Shown: one piece after another, positions 30,035 to 38,157 of the stretch | How the letters are laid out: every line of letters begins with the position of its first letter | How positions within the stretch are numbered: position 1 is the stretch's first letter | DNA from: Methylococcaceae bacterium | GTDB taxonomy: Bacteria; Pseudomonadota; Gammaproteobacteria; Methylococcales; Methylococcaceae | Direction: 5' to 3' | DNA length: 49,010 nt | NCBI GenBank assembly: GCA_004299145.1 | Contig: SCQD01000287.1 | Coordinates: 1-49,010 of the forward strand | Notes under the pieces: model-generated | The model's input: only the letters and a program-made list of their open reading frames with translations | Databases searched by the model: none | Told to the model about the DNA's origin: nothing | Translations under genes and position numbers: made by a program

Positions 30035-33000
30035 TCATCCCCGGCCGCGTATGTTTTCCAAGAGTTCACCAATAAACGCCAGCCGCGCCGCGCCGTCGGC
30101 CAGCGGCGCGAAAAAGCGCAGTTTTTCCGGACCGTCCAGCTTGTAGGCTTTGGGTTGGGTCTGGATGAGCTGGATGATTTTCAGCGGGTCGATGTCGGGC
30201 TCGGCGTTGAACAAAATGCGCCCGCCGCTGGGGCCGGCTTCGATTTTGCGGATGCCCAGCTTGCTCGCCGCCAGCTTCAACTCGGCGATGGCGAACAGGT
30301 TTTTGCTTTGCGCCGGCAACAGGCCGAAGCGGTCGATCATTTCCACCTGCAAGGCGCGCAGTTCTTCGTCGTTGGCCGCCCCGGCGATGCGCTTGTACAG
30401 CACCAGGCGGACATGCACGTCCGGCAGATAATCGTCGGGTATCAAGGCCGGACATTGCAGGTCGATTTCCGGGCCGGATTCCAACGGCGCGTCGATCAGT
30501 TCCGGCTGCTTGCCGGATTTGATGGCGTTGACCGCCCGCTCCAGCAATTCGGTATATAAGCTGAAGCCGATTTCTTCCATATTGCCGCTCTGGCCTTCGC
30601 CCAGCAGTTCGCCGGCGCCGCGAATTTCCAAATCGTGCGAAGACAGCATGAAACCCGCCCCCAGTTCGCCGGACGCTTCGATGGCTTCCAGGCGCTTGGT
30701 GGCGTCGCTGGTGAGCAGGGCGGGCGGCGCGGTGAGCAAATAGGCATAAGCCCGATGGTGGGAACGGCCGACGCGGCCGCGCAATTGGTGCAGCTGCGCC
30801 AGTCCCAGCAGGTCGGCGCGTTCGATGATGATGGTGTTGGCGGACGGTACGTCGATGCCGGATTCGATGATGGTGGTGCACAACAATAAATTGAAGCGCT
30901 GGTGGTAAAAATCCAGCATGAGCTGCTCCAGTTCGCGTTCCGGCATCTGGCCGTGGGCAAAGCGGATGCGCGCGTCCGGCACCAGTTTGCCCAGGCTTTC
31001 CGCCGTTTTTTCCATGGTCTCGATTTTGTTGTGCAGAAAATAAATCTGTCCGCCGCGGCGGATTTCGCGCAAGCAGGCTTCCTGGATCAGCACGTCGTTC
31101 CATTCGCTGACGAAAGTTTTGATGGGGTGGCGGTTGGCCGGCGGGCTGGCGATGATGGAGATGTCGCGCAGGCCGGACAGCGCCATGTTGAGGGTGCGCG
31201 GGATCGGCGTGGCGGTGAGCGTGAGCAAATCCAGTTCGCTGCGCAGTTTTTTGAAGTGCTCTTTCTGGCGCACGCCGAAACGGTGTTCTTCGTCGATGAT
31301 CACCAGACCAAGGTTGTGGTATTCGACGCCTTTTTGCAGCAGCGTATGCGTGCCGATGAGGATGTCCACTTTGCCGTCCGCCACCTGCTGCAAAATCTGC
31401 GTTTGCTGCTTGGCGGCGACGAAACGCGACAGCACTTCGATGTGCAGCGGCCAGTCGGCGAAGCGGTCGCGGAAATTTTGGTAGTGTTGCTGGGCCAGCA
31501 GGGTGGTGGGCACCAGCACGGCCACTTGCTTGCCGCACAGCGCCGCCACGAAAGCCGCGCGCATGGCGACTTCGGTTTTGCCGAAGCCGACGTCGCCGCA
31601 GACGACGCGGTCCATGGGTCGTGGCGAGGTCAAATCGGCCAGCACGTCGCGGATGGCGTTTTCCTGGTCCGGGGTTTCTTCAAACGGGAAAGTGGCGCTG
31701 AATGCGGTGTATTCGTTACCCAGGCTGGCATAAGTGGGACGGGCGCGGGCGGCGCGCCGGGCCTGGATGTCCAGCAGCTCCGCCGCGACGTCGCGGATTT
31801 TTTCCAGCGCGCGGCGCTTGGCTTTTTCCCACTGGTCCGAACCCAGCTTGTGCAGCGGCGCAGTTTCCGGGCTGGCGCCGCTGTAGCGGCCCACCAGGTG
31901 CAAGGAGGAAACCGGTACGTAGATTTTGTCCTGGTTGGCGTATTCCAGGGTCAGGTATTCGCCGGGATTGCCGCCGATTTCCAGGGTTTGCAGGCCCAGA
32001 TAACGGCCCACGCCGTGGTCGCGGTGCACCACCGGCGAGCCGATTTCCAGTTCTTCCAGATTGCGGAAAATATTTTCCAGCTGGCGTTCGGCGGAACGGC
32101 GCCGGCGGCGGCGTTGCCGGACTTTGTCGCCGGAAAGCTGGGTTTCGGTGATGATGGCGATGGCGGGCTGGTCCAGCAGCACGCCTTGGTCCATGGGCGC
32201 CACCACGATGCAGAGCTTGTGTTCAATGCTCAAAAACTGGCGCCAGGAATCCGCCACTTTGGGTTTAAGGCCGTATTTGGCCAGATTATTGAGCAGCGCT
32301 TCGCGGTGACCGGCGGTTTCCGCCACGAACAACACGCGCCCGGCGTGCTGGTCCAGAAAGCGCTGCAAGGCTTCGGCGGGTTGCTTGAGGCTGGGTTGCA
32401 GGGCCAGTTCGGGCAGGGGGTGGCAGGCGAAGTGGGTATGGCTGTCAAGTTCCTCTGCTTTCTCGCCCTCTCCCCAACCCTCTACCCAGGAACCTGCCGG
32501 GGGCGCCGCAAAGCCCCCTCTCCCATCGGGAAAGCCGCCGCGAAGCGGAATCACTAAGGCTTCCTGAGAGGGCCGGGGTGAGGGCATTAAAAACGCGCCC
32601 CCGGCAGGTTCCTGGGTAGGGAGTAATTCGCGGCTCAGACGGATGGCCGGATAGGCGGCGAGGCGCGTCTGCAACTGTTCGAGGTCGAGGTACAGCAGTG
32701 CCGGCGGCAGGGCAGGGCGTTGCAGATCGTCGCGGCGCGTCTCGAAGCGGTTTTGCACGTCTTGTCGAAAAGCCGAGGCGGCCTGGTCCACGTCTTCGTG
32801 CAATACGAACAAGGTACGGGCCGGCAGGTACTCGAACAGGGTTTCCGTGCTCTCCACGAACAGCGGCAGGTAATATTCCACGCCGCCGGGCGGGATGCGC
32901 TTGCTGACGTCCTGATAAATCGTGCTGGTTTTTTCCGCATCGGGGAAATGGGTGCGGAATTCTTTGCGGAAGTGCTTGATCGACTCGTCGGTAAACGGAA

Positions 33001-33661
33001 ATTCGCGCGCCGGAAACAGGCGGATGTCCTGCACTTTTTCCAGCGAGCGCTGGTTTTCCACGTCGAAGGTACGGATGGATTCCACTTCGTCGTCGAACAG
33101 TTCGATGCGAAACGGCGTGCGGCTGCCCATGGGAAAAATATCCAGAATGGAGCCGCGCACCGCGTATTCACCGTGCTGCAAGACTTGCGACACGCACTGG
33201 TAGCCGACGCTTTCCAAGTGCTGGCGGGTGTCGTCGATGTTGAGCCGGCTGCCCAGGTTGAGCGCGAAAGTGTTGGCGGCGATGTGGCTGCGCGGTCCCA
33301 CACGCTGCATCAGGCTGGATGCGGCCAGCACCAATACGCCGCGCTGGGTTTGCGGCAGGCGGGCGAGGACTTCCAGCCGCTGCGAGACGATTTCCGGCAA
33401 AGGGGAAAACACGTCGTAGGGCAGGGTTTCCCAGTCGGGAAAGTGCAGCACCGGCGCCTGGCCGTCCAGAAAAAACGCCAGTTCCTGTTCCAGGCGCAGC
33501 GCGGCGTTCTGGTCGGCGGTGATGACGACCAGCAGCTGGTTAGCCTGCAATGTGGCCGAGGCCAATGCCAGCGTGTCGGCGCAGCCGGGCAGGGCAGCCC
33601 AGCGTGCGACGGTGCCGGGGGTGGTGGTCAGTGGAGGAGTAAGAACGGAAACGGTGGTCAT
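30035..33661 (-). CDS. mfd: Transcription-repair coupling factor Mfd, with in-frame repeat insertion
   Basis: 1,208 residues, about 60 more than E. coli Mfd. The enzyme removes RNA polymerase stalled at DNA lesions and recruits UvrA. Order: UvrB-like N-terminal region (about 1-340), a divergent D3 part, RNA polymerase-interacting domain (about 530-600), helicase domains with Walker A GDVGFGKTEVA, DEEH box and LRGRVGRS motif VI, then the C-terminal D7 domain. Residues about 350-405 do not belong to the family: they are encoded by a palindromic repeat element (32482-32619 plus flanks) sitting between LLPTQ and HPLPELALQ. The frame is kept through the insertion, and all motor motifs are intact, so the protein is probably functional. 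Monocistronic as far as can be seen. Confidence 0.95.
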   Translation of the reverse strand: MTTVSVLTPPLTTTPGTVARWAALPGCADTLALASATLQANQLLVVITADQNAALRLEQELAFFLDGQAPVLHFPDWETLPYDVFSPLPEIVSQRLEVLARLPQTQRGVLVLAASSLMQRVGPRSHIAANTFALNLGSRLNIDDTRQHLESVGYQCVSQVLQHGEYAVRGSILDIFPMGSRTPFRIELFDDEVESIRTFDVENQRSLEKVQDIRLFPAREFPFTDESIKHFRKEFRTHFPDAEKTSTIYQDVSKRIPPGGVEYYLPLFVESTETLFEYLPARTLFVLHEDVDQAASAFRQDVQNRFETRRDDLQRPALPPALLYLDLEQLQTRLAAYPAIRLSRELLPTQEPAGGAFLMPSPRPSQEALVIPLRGGFPDGRGGFAAPPAGSWVEGWGEGEKAEELDSHTHFACHPLPELALQPSLKQPAEALQRFLDQHAGRVLFVAETAGHREALLNNLAKYGLKPKVADSWRQFLSIEHKLCIVVAPMDQGVLLDQPAIAIITETQLSGDKVRQRRRRRRSAERQLENIFRNLEELEIGSPVVHRDHGVGRYLGLQTLEIGGNPGEYLTLEYANQDKIYVPVSSLHLVGRYSGASPETAPLHKLGSDQWEKAKRRALEKIRDVAAELLDIQARRAARARPTYASLGNEYTAFSATFPFEETPDQENAIRDVLADLTSPRPMDRVVCGDVGFGKTEVAMRAAFVAALCGKQVAVLVPTTLLAQQHYQNFRDRFADWPLHIEVLSRFVAAKQQTQILQQVADGKVDILIGTHTLLQKGVEYHNLGLVIIDEEHRFGVRQKEHFKKLRSELDLLTLTATPIPRTLNMALSGLRDISIIASPPANRHPIKTFVSEWNDVLIQEACLREIRRGGQIYFLHNKIETMEKTAESLGKLVPDARIRFAHGQMPERELEQLMLDFYHQRFNLLLCTTIIESGIDVPSANTIIIERADLLGLAQLHQLRGRVGRSHHRAYAYLLTAPPALLTSDATKRLEAIEASGELGAGFMLSSHDLEIRGAGELLGEGQSGNMEEIGFSLYTELLERAVNAIKSGKQPELIDAPLESGPEIDLQCPALIPDDYLPDVHVRLVLYKRIAGAANDEELRALQVEMIDRFGLLPAQSKNLFAIAELKLAASKLGIRKIEAGPSGGRILFNAEPDIDPLKIIQLIQTQPKAYKLDGPEKLRFFAPLADGAARLAFIGELLENIRGRG
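32482..32619. mobile_element. 138-bp MITE-like element inside mfd
   Basis: Perfect 24-bp terminal inverted repeats (32482-32505, starting CTACCCAGGAAC, and 32596-32619) enclose 90 bp. The total of 138 bp is 46 codons and leaves the mfd frame open. The interior contains a copy of a second repeat (32528-32563) flanked by CCCTCTC/GAGAGGG arms. Just outside, CGCCCTCTCC on the left and the inner GGTGAGGGC resemble the repeat seen at 36513 and 41128, so at least three repeat types are stacked here. Confidence 0.85.
32528..32563 (-). repeat. REP-like core, copy inside mfd
   Basis: 36 nt identical to 36646-36681 in the opposite orientation. It contains the small hairpin CCGC-TTC-GCGG and outer arms GAAGCC/GGCTTT. 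In Mfd it is read as [12 protein letters not shown]. Confidence 0.85.
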
Positions 33662-33707
33662 GGTCGGGCGTTGGTAAAAACAGACGGCTCTTTTGTGGCT
33701 CTAAATC

Positions 33708-33932
33708 TTAAGCCGCCCGTTCCAACCGATCCAGTTTATCCAGCAATGCCAGCCCCTGTTGGGGATTTCCGCCTGCGGCCAGCGCCATAAAACGGGTTTT
33801 GGCGTCAAACTCGGTTAAAGCGATGGTCGCCAATTCGTCCATCAGTTTGTTGATGCTGATCCGCCGGGATTTGGCGAGGGCCTTCAAGCGTGCGTGCTTG
33901 TCGTCGGGAATGCGTAATGTCACCGTGCTCAT
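33708..33932 (-). CDS. Ribbon-helix-helix antitoxin-like protein
   Basis: 74 residues from the ATG at 33932. The N-terminal STVTLRIPDDKHARLKALA and RRISINKLMDEL form a ribbon-helix-helix DNA-binding domain as in HicB-type or VapB-type antitoxins. Its ATG overlaps by 4 nt the stop of the remains of a PIN-domain toxin, the usual coupling in such modules, though here the toxin precedes it. With its partner broken, it is probably an orphan. It ends 46 nt upstream of the mfd start. Confidence 0.8.
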   Translation of the reverse strand: MSTVTLRIPDDKHARLKALAKSRRISINKLMDELATIALTEFDAKTRFMALAAGGNPQQGLALLDKLDRLERAA

Positions 33933-34090
33933 TGTTTTGCCTCGCGTAGCCATTGTTCGGGCGTTATCGCCATGATGGGAAAAAGTAGTTCGGCCTGTCT
34001 GAAATCGCGCACGTTTTGCGTCACGATAAAACCTGCTCCGGCAGCCACGGCCAGTTCGATCACCGCGAAGGCCGCCGCGCTTCGCGGAAC
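33929..34090 (-). pseudogene. C-terminal remnant of a PIN-domain toxin
   Basis: The frame reads AVIELAVAAGAGFIVTQNVR then DF and ends ITPEQWLREAK, which is the last third of a PIN-domain nuclease (the IVT-x-N-x-RDF and TP-x-x-x-L motifs). The first two-thirds, with the catalytic Asp and Glu residues, are absent; upstream the same DNA is the 3' end of the neighbouring secreted-protein gene in another frame. The break lies near 34085-34090, consistent with a deletion or rearrangement joining the two genes. Confidence 0.7.
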
Positions 34091-35832
34091 CAGACGCGGT
34101 ATTGCTCCATGCGGGCGTGCTGGGCCGGCGGCGCCTGGCGTCCACAAGTGGCGTATTCCGCCGTGCCGGGCTGGGCGCCCCAGCGCAGTTCGGCGCAGTC
34201 GTTGGGGTTGTAGGACATTTCAAACGCCGCTTTGCGCGCAAAAATCTCCGCCAGGCTCAGTTCATAAGGACTAGCATCGCTGCGGATATAGCGGATGCTG
34301 CGTTGCCTGATGCGCTGCCGGTGCAGTTGTTCCAGGTCTTTTTTGGCCTGTTCGGGCGCACGTCCGGCCAGCACGAACAACTCCGGGTGGCGCACGATTT
34401 GGTTGGGCAGATTGTCCAGCACGTTCATGGCGATGATCAAACGCATGTCCCTGGAGGGGGTGGAATAATCCTCCCACAGGCCGATGGTTTCGAAGATGGC
34501 CGCGCCCTGGGGCATGTCCACCACCGTGCCGGGGTGAGCGCGCAGGTATTTCTCGCCAGCATCGACCGAGTTCACCCGGGTATTCAACTGCTCCACCAGC
34601 GCGTCCAGCATGCTTTCATAAGCCTGTTGCGGGTCCAGTCCGGCCGGGTTGATCAGTTTGCCCATGCGCGCGTAAAAAGCATCGCGGCTTAATTCGGCTT
34701 GCTCATCGGAATAGGGCAGGGGGCTGTCCGCCAGCGCGGCATTTTTCGGTGTGATCAGGCCGCCGGCTGTCGTCAGCAGCGGGCGGAAGGCTTTGAAGCC
34801 AGGCCCGGCACTGGCGACGTCATCGGCGAACAAGAAAGTGCCTTCCCAAAAGCGCTTGCGCGCCACCGAGTTGTCCGGCTGGGCGTCCACCGCCAACAGC
34901 AAACCACTGCGTTCGGCATTGGCAGGCAGCCATTTAACAATCATCAGGGTATGACCATAGGGGTCGGCGTATATCGTGCCGGGCCACAGCGTTTCGCGTT
35001 GCAGCGGCAGCGGGTAGAAGTCGGTGGCGTCGTCCAGCAGGCCGGTGCGGGCGGAGCCCGAGTGGACGCCGTTGATGACCTGGAAGATGGTGGATTTGAA
35101 TGCGCTCAACGGCGCCGGACCGTGCGTGAAACTGTCCAGCACGGTGGGCGGGCCGCAGCGGGGCGGGCTGTTGTTGCTGCCCCGGCTGCAGGCGCGAAAA
35201 CCGACCGGCAGGCCGATTTTCCAGGCGAAGTAGCTGCGCAAAAAATACGGCAGGTCGGCGCAATCGGGCGTGGCGGTAAACTTAGCGTCCTCGCCGCGGC
35301 TCAAATAATCGTGCAGAAAATTGCGCGAATTATCGCGCAGTACCGGTTCCAGCGAGGGAAAGCTCATGTCGGCGTCCAGCGGGGCATCGAACAGTTGTTC
35401 GATCCAGGCCGAGTAGAACGCTTCCGTGGCCGGATCCCAGCCCTGGATCGGGCGAGTCGCGGCGCCGCCCACCCGCACCGTGCGGCAGGCGACGGGCTGA
35501 CCGTCGCGCAGGGCTTCCAGTGTGTAATCACCTGCTTCGGCGTGTTCCAGTACGGTGCTCAGGCTCCAGGGCGGCCCACCCCGCTCGACAGTAGGCAGGG
35601 GGATGGCATTGCCGTCGGCACGGCTGAGTTGCAGGCCCTGCAGCGCGCCGTCGCCGGCGACCGCCATGACCTTCAGCGATTCACCCGCCAGCGGTTGGCG
35701 CGGCGAAGTCCAGATCGCCACGGCGTCGCTGTCCTTACAGTCTGCCGCGGTGCCGGCCCAGGCGGATGAAAAGGGCAGCCAGGCCAGTAGCCCGGTCAGG
35801 ATGAGACATAGCGGCGTGGGGTATCGGTTCAT
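34060..35832 (-). CDS. Secreted protein of unknown function, possible papain-like fold
   Basis: 590 residues from the ATG at 35832, chosen for its Sec signal peptide (LCLILTGLLAWLPF, cleavage near AWA-G); a TTG at 35862 lacks a leader function. A Cys in CADLPYFLRSYFAWK (about residue 190), a His in DPYGHTLMIVKW and later acidic residues could form a Cys-His catalytic pair like NlpC/P60 or transglutaminase-type enzymes, but the family is not identified. Several further Cys suggest periplasmic disulfides. The last residues (FREARRPSR) run into the toxin remnant and may be a neo C-terminus created by the rearrangement there. Confidence 0.75.
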   Translation of the reverse strand: MNRYPTPLCLILTGLLAWLPFSSAWAGTAADCKDSDAVAIWTSPRQPLAGESLKVMAVAGDGALQGLQLSRADGNAIPLPTVERGGPPWSLSTVLEHAEAGDYTLEALRDGQPVACRTVRVGGAATRPIQGWDPATEAFYSAWIEQLFDAPLDADMSFPSLEPVLRDNSRNFLHDYLSRGEDAKFTATPDCADLPYFLRSYFAWKIGLPVGFRACSRGSNNSPPRCGPPTVLDSFTHGPAPLSAFKSTIFQVINGVHSGSARTGLLDDATDFYPLPLQRETLWPGTIYADPYGHTLMIVKWLPANAERSGLLLAVDAQPDNSVARKRFWEGTFLFADDVASAGPGFKAFRPLLTTAGGLITPKNAALADSPLPYSDEQAELSRDAFYARMGKLINPAGLDPQQAYESMLDALVEQLNTRVNSVDAGEKYLRAHPGTVVDMPQGAAIFETIGLWEDYSTPSRDMRLIIAMNVLDNLPNQIVRHPELFVLAGRAPEQAKKDLEQLHRQRIRQRSIRYIRSDASPYELSLAEIFARKAAFEMSYNPNDCAELRWGAQPGTAEYATCGRQAPPAQHARMEQYRVWFREARRPSR

Positions 35833-35974
35833 GGTGCTCGCGCAAAGACGCCGAGGCGTCAAAAGAAGGAAATGAATAGTGTATCGTAAGCGTCCAACGC
35901 TACCACCTACTCCCAGCCTCCCCCTGCGTTTTAATATCCCCGTCGCCAGTCAGCCATTGTCGATGCTCGTCCGA

Positions 35975-36856
35975 TTACGCTACGCTCCGATATAACAAAT
36001 CCCACACGCCGTGCCCCAGGCGCTGGCCGCGCTGTTCGAATTTGGTGGCGGGGCGCAATGCCTGACTATCCACATACGGCATTTCACCCTCGGCGGCATT
36101 GACCAGGCTGGTGCACGCATTCAACACTTCCAGCATGTGCTGCGCGTAATTTTCCCAGTCGGTGGCGGCGTGGAACGTGCCGCCCGGCTTGAGTTTGCGC
36201 GCCACCAATTCGACAAAGCGGGCGTTGACGATGCGGCGCTTGTGGTGGCGGCTTTTCGGCCAGGGGTCGGGGAAAAACAATTGCACGCCGTCCAGGCTCT
36301 GGTCGGGAATGCAGCGCTCCAGCACTTCGATGGCGTCGGCGCGGTACAGGCGCAGATTGGTGAGCGCCAGACGCTCAATGCCCAGCAGGCAATGCCCCAC
36401 GCCGGGACGGTGCACTTCGATGCCGATGAAATTTTTTTCCGGGGTGGCGGCGGCTTGTTGCAACAGGCTGTCGCCGTTGCCGAAGCCGATTTCCAGTATG
36501 AGCGCAGGGGCACCCTCACCCCGGCCCTCTCCCAGTGGGAGAGGGGGAACAAGGTTGCTGCGGCCTTTATTACCATGGCCGAACACGGCGGCGGCATCCA
36601 AGCGTTTGTCACGGCTATTGAATTCCCTCACCCCAACCCTTTCCAGAAGCCTTAGTGATTCCGCTTCGCGGCGGCTTTCCCGCGGGGAGAGGGGGCCGGA
36701 GGCTGCGTCCATAACAGGTTTTTCCTGAGTAAGGCCATGATCGTTCAGCCCATAAATCGGCCAGAGCCGATCCAGCGCGGTCTGCTGGGCCACGGTAATC
36801 CGCCCGTCGCGCAGCACAAAGCTGCGTATCTGCCGCCGCTGCTGCTCGGCTGACAT
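35975..36856 (-). CDS. trmB: tRNA (guanine-N7-)-methyltransferase, with two in-frame repeat insertions
   Basis: 293 residues against about 235-240 for the family. TrmB methylates G46 of tRNA using S-adenosylmethionine. The SAM motif LEIGFGNG (about 121-128), the family block [25 protein letters not shown] and the C-terminal [17 protein letters not shown], split here by a space, TKFEQRG and GHGVWDL, are intact. Two stretches do not belong: about 43-83 (encoded by nested repeats around 36625-36735) between YGL and RLDAAAVFG, and about 96-115 ([13 protein letters not shown], encoded by 36513-36547). Both lie before the catalytic domain and keep the frame. The ATG shares its A with the thiSG stop (TGATG), so it is coupled to it. 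Confidence 0.94.
   Translation of the reverse strand: MSAEQQRRQIRSFVLRDGRITVAQQTALDRLWPIYGLNDHGLTQEKPVMDAASGPLSPRESRREAESLRLLERVGVREFNSRDKRLDAAAVFGHGNKGRSNLVPPLPLGEGRGEGAPALILEIGFGNGDSLLQQAAATPEKNFIGIEVHRPGVGHCLLGIERLALTNLRLYRADAIEVLERCIPDQSLDGVQLFFPDPWPKSRHHKRRIVNARFVELVARKLKPGGTFHAATDWENYAQHMLEVLNACTSLVNAAEGEMPYVDSQALRPATKFEQRGQRLGHGVWDLLYRSVA
36513..36547. repeat. Palindromic repeat inside trmB (CCCTCACCCC type)
   Basis: 35 nt beginning CCCTCACCCCGGCCCTCTCC and closing with GGGAGAGGG; the CCCTCTCCC and GGGAGAGGG arms pair around AGT. The same family occurs at 41128-41161 and, split by other repeats, at 36625-36692 and around 32468-32590. Confidence 0.85.
36641..36681 (+). repeat. REP-like core, copy inside trmB, nested in another palindrome
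   Basis: 41 nt starting TTCCAGAAGCCTTAGTGATT and ending GGCGGCTTTCCC. Left of it is CCCTCACCCCAACCC and right of it GGGGAGAGGG, so it splits a repeat of the 36513 type. TTTCC borders it on both sides, which looks like a short target duplication. Read in TrmB as [13 protein letters not shown]. Confidence 0.85.
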
Positions 36857-37833
36857 CAGAAAAACAGGCCTTCCAGCGGAGACGAAGCGGAAGCGTAGCG
36901 CTTGCGCGGCATGCGGCCGGCCAGGTAGGCTGCGCGGCCGGCTTCGATGGCTTTTTTCATGGCGCCGGCCATCAATACCGGATTTTTGGCTTCGGCGATG
37001 GCGGTATTCATCAGCACGCCGTGGCAGCCCAGTTCCATGGCGATGGCGGCGTCCGAAGCCGTGCCTACGCCGGCGTCCACCAGTATCGGCACCGTGGCGT
37101 TTTCCAGGATGGTGAGGATGTTGTACGGGTTGCGTACTCCTAAGCCGGAGCCGATGGGCGCCGCCAGCGGCATGACCGCCACGCAGCCGATCTCTTCCAG
37201 GCGCTTGGCGATGATGGGGTCGTCCGAGGTGTAGACCATCACTTCGAAGCCTTCGGCCACCAGGGTTTTGGCGGCTTCCAGCGTGCCGATCACGTCGGGG
37301 TACAGGGTTTTGGCGTCGCCCAGCACTTCCAGCTTCACCAGCTTGTGGCCGCCCAGCAGTTCGCGCGCCAGACGGCAGGTGCGCACGGCGTCTTCCGCCG
37401 TGTAACAGCCGGCGGTGTTGGGCAGGATGGTGTAGCGTTCCGGCGGCAACACGTCCAGCAGGTTGGGTTCGCCGGGGGTTTGGCCGATATTGCTGCGGCG
37501 GATGGCGACGGTGACGATTTCGGCGCCGCTGGCTTCGGTCGCCAGGCGGGTTTGTTCCAAATCTTGATATTTGCCTGTGCCGACCAGCAGGCGCGAGTGA
37601 TAAGTTTTGCCGGCGATGACCAGGGGATCGCCCTGGCCGCCGCCGATGGCATGTACGATTTCCACGCTGTCTCCAGGTTGCAGGGGGCGGGTCGAGTATT
37701 GACCGTGCGGGACGATGGCTTGGTTGTGTTCCACCGCGATGCGTTTTTGCGCCAAGTCCAGTTGCGCCAGCAGATCCGCCAGGGTGGCGTGCTCGGCGAC
37801 TTCGGTGGCTAGTCCGTTGACGATAATGTTCAT
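36856..37833 (-). CDS. thiSG: ThiS-ThiG fusion (sulfur carrier + thiazole synthase)
   Basis: 325 residues from the ATG at 37833 (an upstream frame to 37878 has no leader role). Residues 1-66 are a complete ThiS ending in AIGGG (64-66); ThiG follows directly ([19 protein letters not shown]) with the Schiff-base Lys167 in VKLEVLGD, and GSGLGVRN and [11 protein letters not shown] phosphate-binding loops. ThiG makes the thiazole phosphate of thiamin from DXP, dehydroglycine and the ThiS thiocarboxylate. In the fusion the ThiS Gly-Gly is not a free C-terminus, so activation needs cleavage or another route. The C-terminal 12 residues are a variable tail. Followed by trmB with a 1-nt overlap. No TPP riboswitch is seen upstream. 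Confidence 0.93.
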   Translation of the reverse strand: MNIIVNGLATEVAEHATLADLLAQLDLAQKRIAVEHNQAIVPHGQYSTRPLQPGDSVEIVHAIGGGQGDPLVIAGKTYHSRLLVGTGKYQDLEQTRLATEASGAEIVTVAIRRSNIGQTPGEPNLLDVLPPERYTILPNTAGCYTAEDAVRTCRLARELLGGHKLVKLEVLGDAKTLYPDVIGTLEAAKTLVAEGFEVMVYTSDDPIIAKRLEEIGCVAVMPLAAPIGSGLGVRNPYNILTILENATVPILVDAGVGTASDAAIAMELGCHGVLMNTAIAEAKNPVLMAGAMKKAIEAGRAAYLAGRMPRKRYASASSPLEGLFF

Positions 37834-38069
37834 GAATTTACCGGTTTGTTGCCCACGCCATGTCCGGTATTTCGACAACCGTCATGAGCGTGTTTTCTTC
37901 GATAAGCATTGCTCGATATTTCATCGGTTTTTATCTCACAAAAGGTATTCTCAAATCCTTACAAATTTTCCTTTTCATCGAACGCGGATGGTTATGTTGA
38001 GGGCGCCGTAAACAATGCGGAGGCATCTGCTGCCATTTCGCGGCGGCTTGCTGTTGCGACGATACGGGA

Positions 38070-38155
38070 CGCAGAGCGTCCAGGGCTGCATTCCAGAAGC
38101 CTTAGCTATTCCGCTTCGCGGCGGCTTTCCCACGCCGAGCGTGGGAACGATAAAG
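38070..38155. repeat. Nested palindromic repeats in the thiSG-aroG gap
   Basis: The 324-nt gap 37834-38157 has no gene. Its right part holds GGACGC-AGA-GCGTCC, then the REP-like core at 38091-38131 (two mismatches to the trmB copy), then CCCACGC-CGA-GCGTGGG. Removing the core would rejoin GCATTCC with CACGC, and TTCC flanks the core on both sides. This is the third nested insertion of the same core. The left part (37834-38060) shows no recognisable element. Confidence 0.8.
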
Positions 38156-38157
38156 CC

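Noticed and set aside
30902-32557. 551-codon plus-strand frame opposite mfd
   Set aside because: Antisense shadow of a conserved gene with the usual low-complexity composition.
37834-38157. TPP riboswitch before thiSG
   Set aside because: The conserved CTGAGA and ACCTGAT-type thi-box strings are absent on the coding strand.
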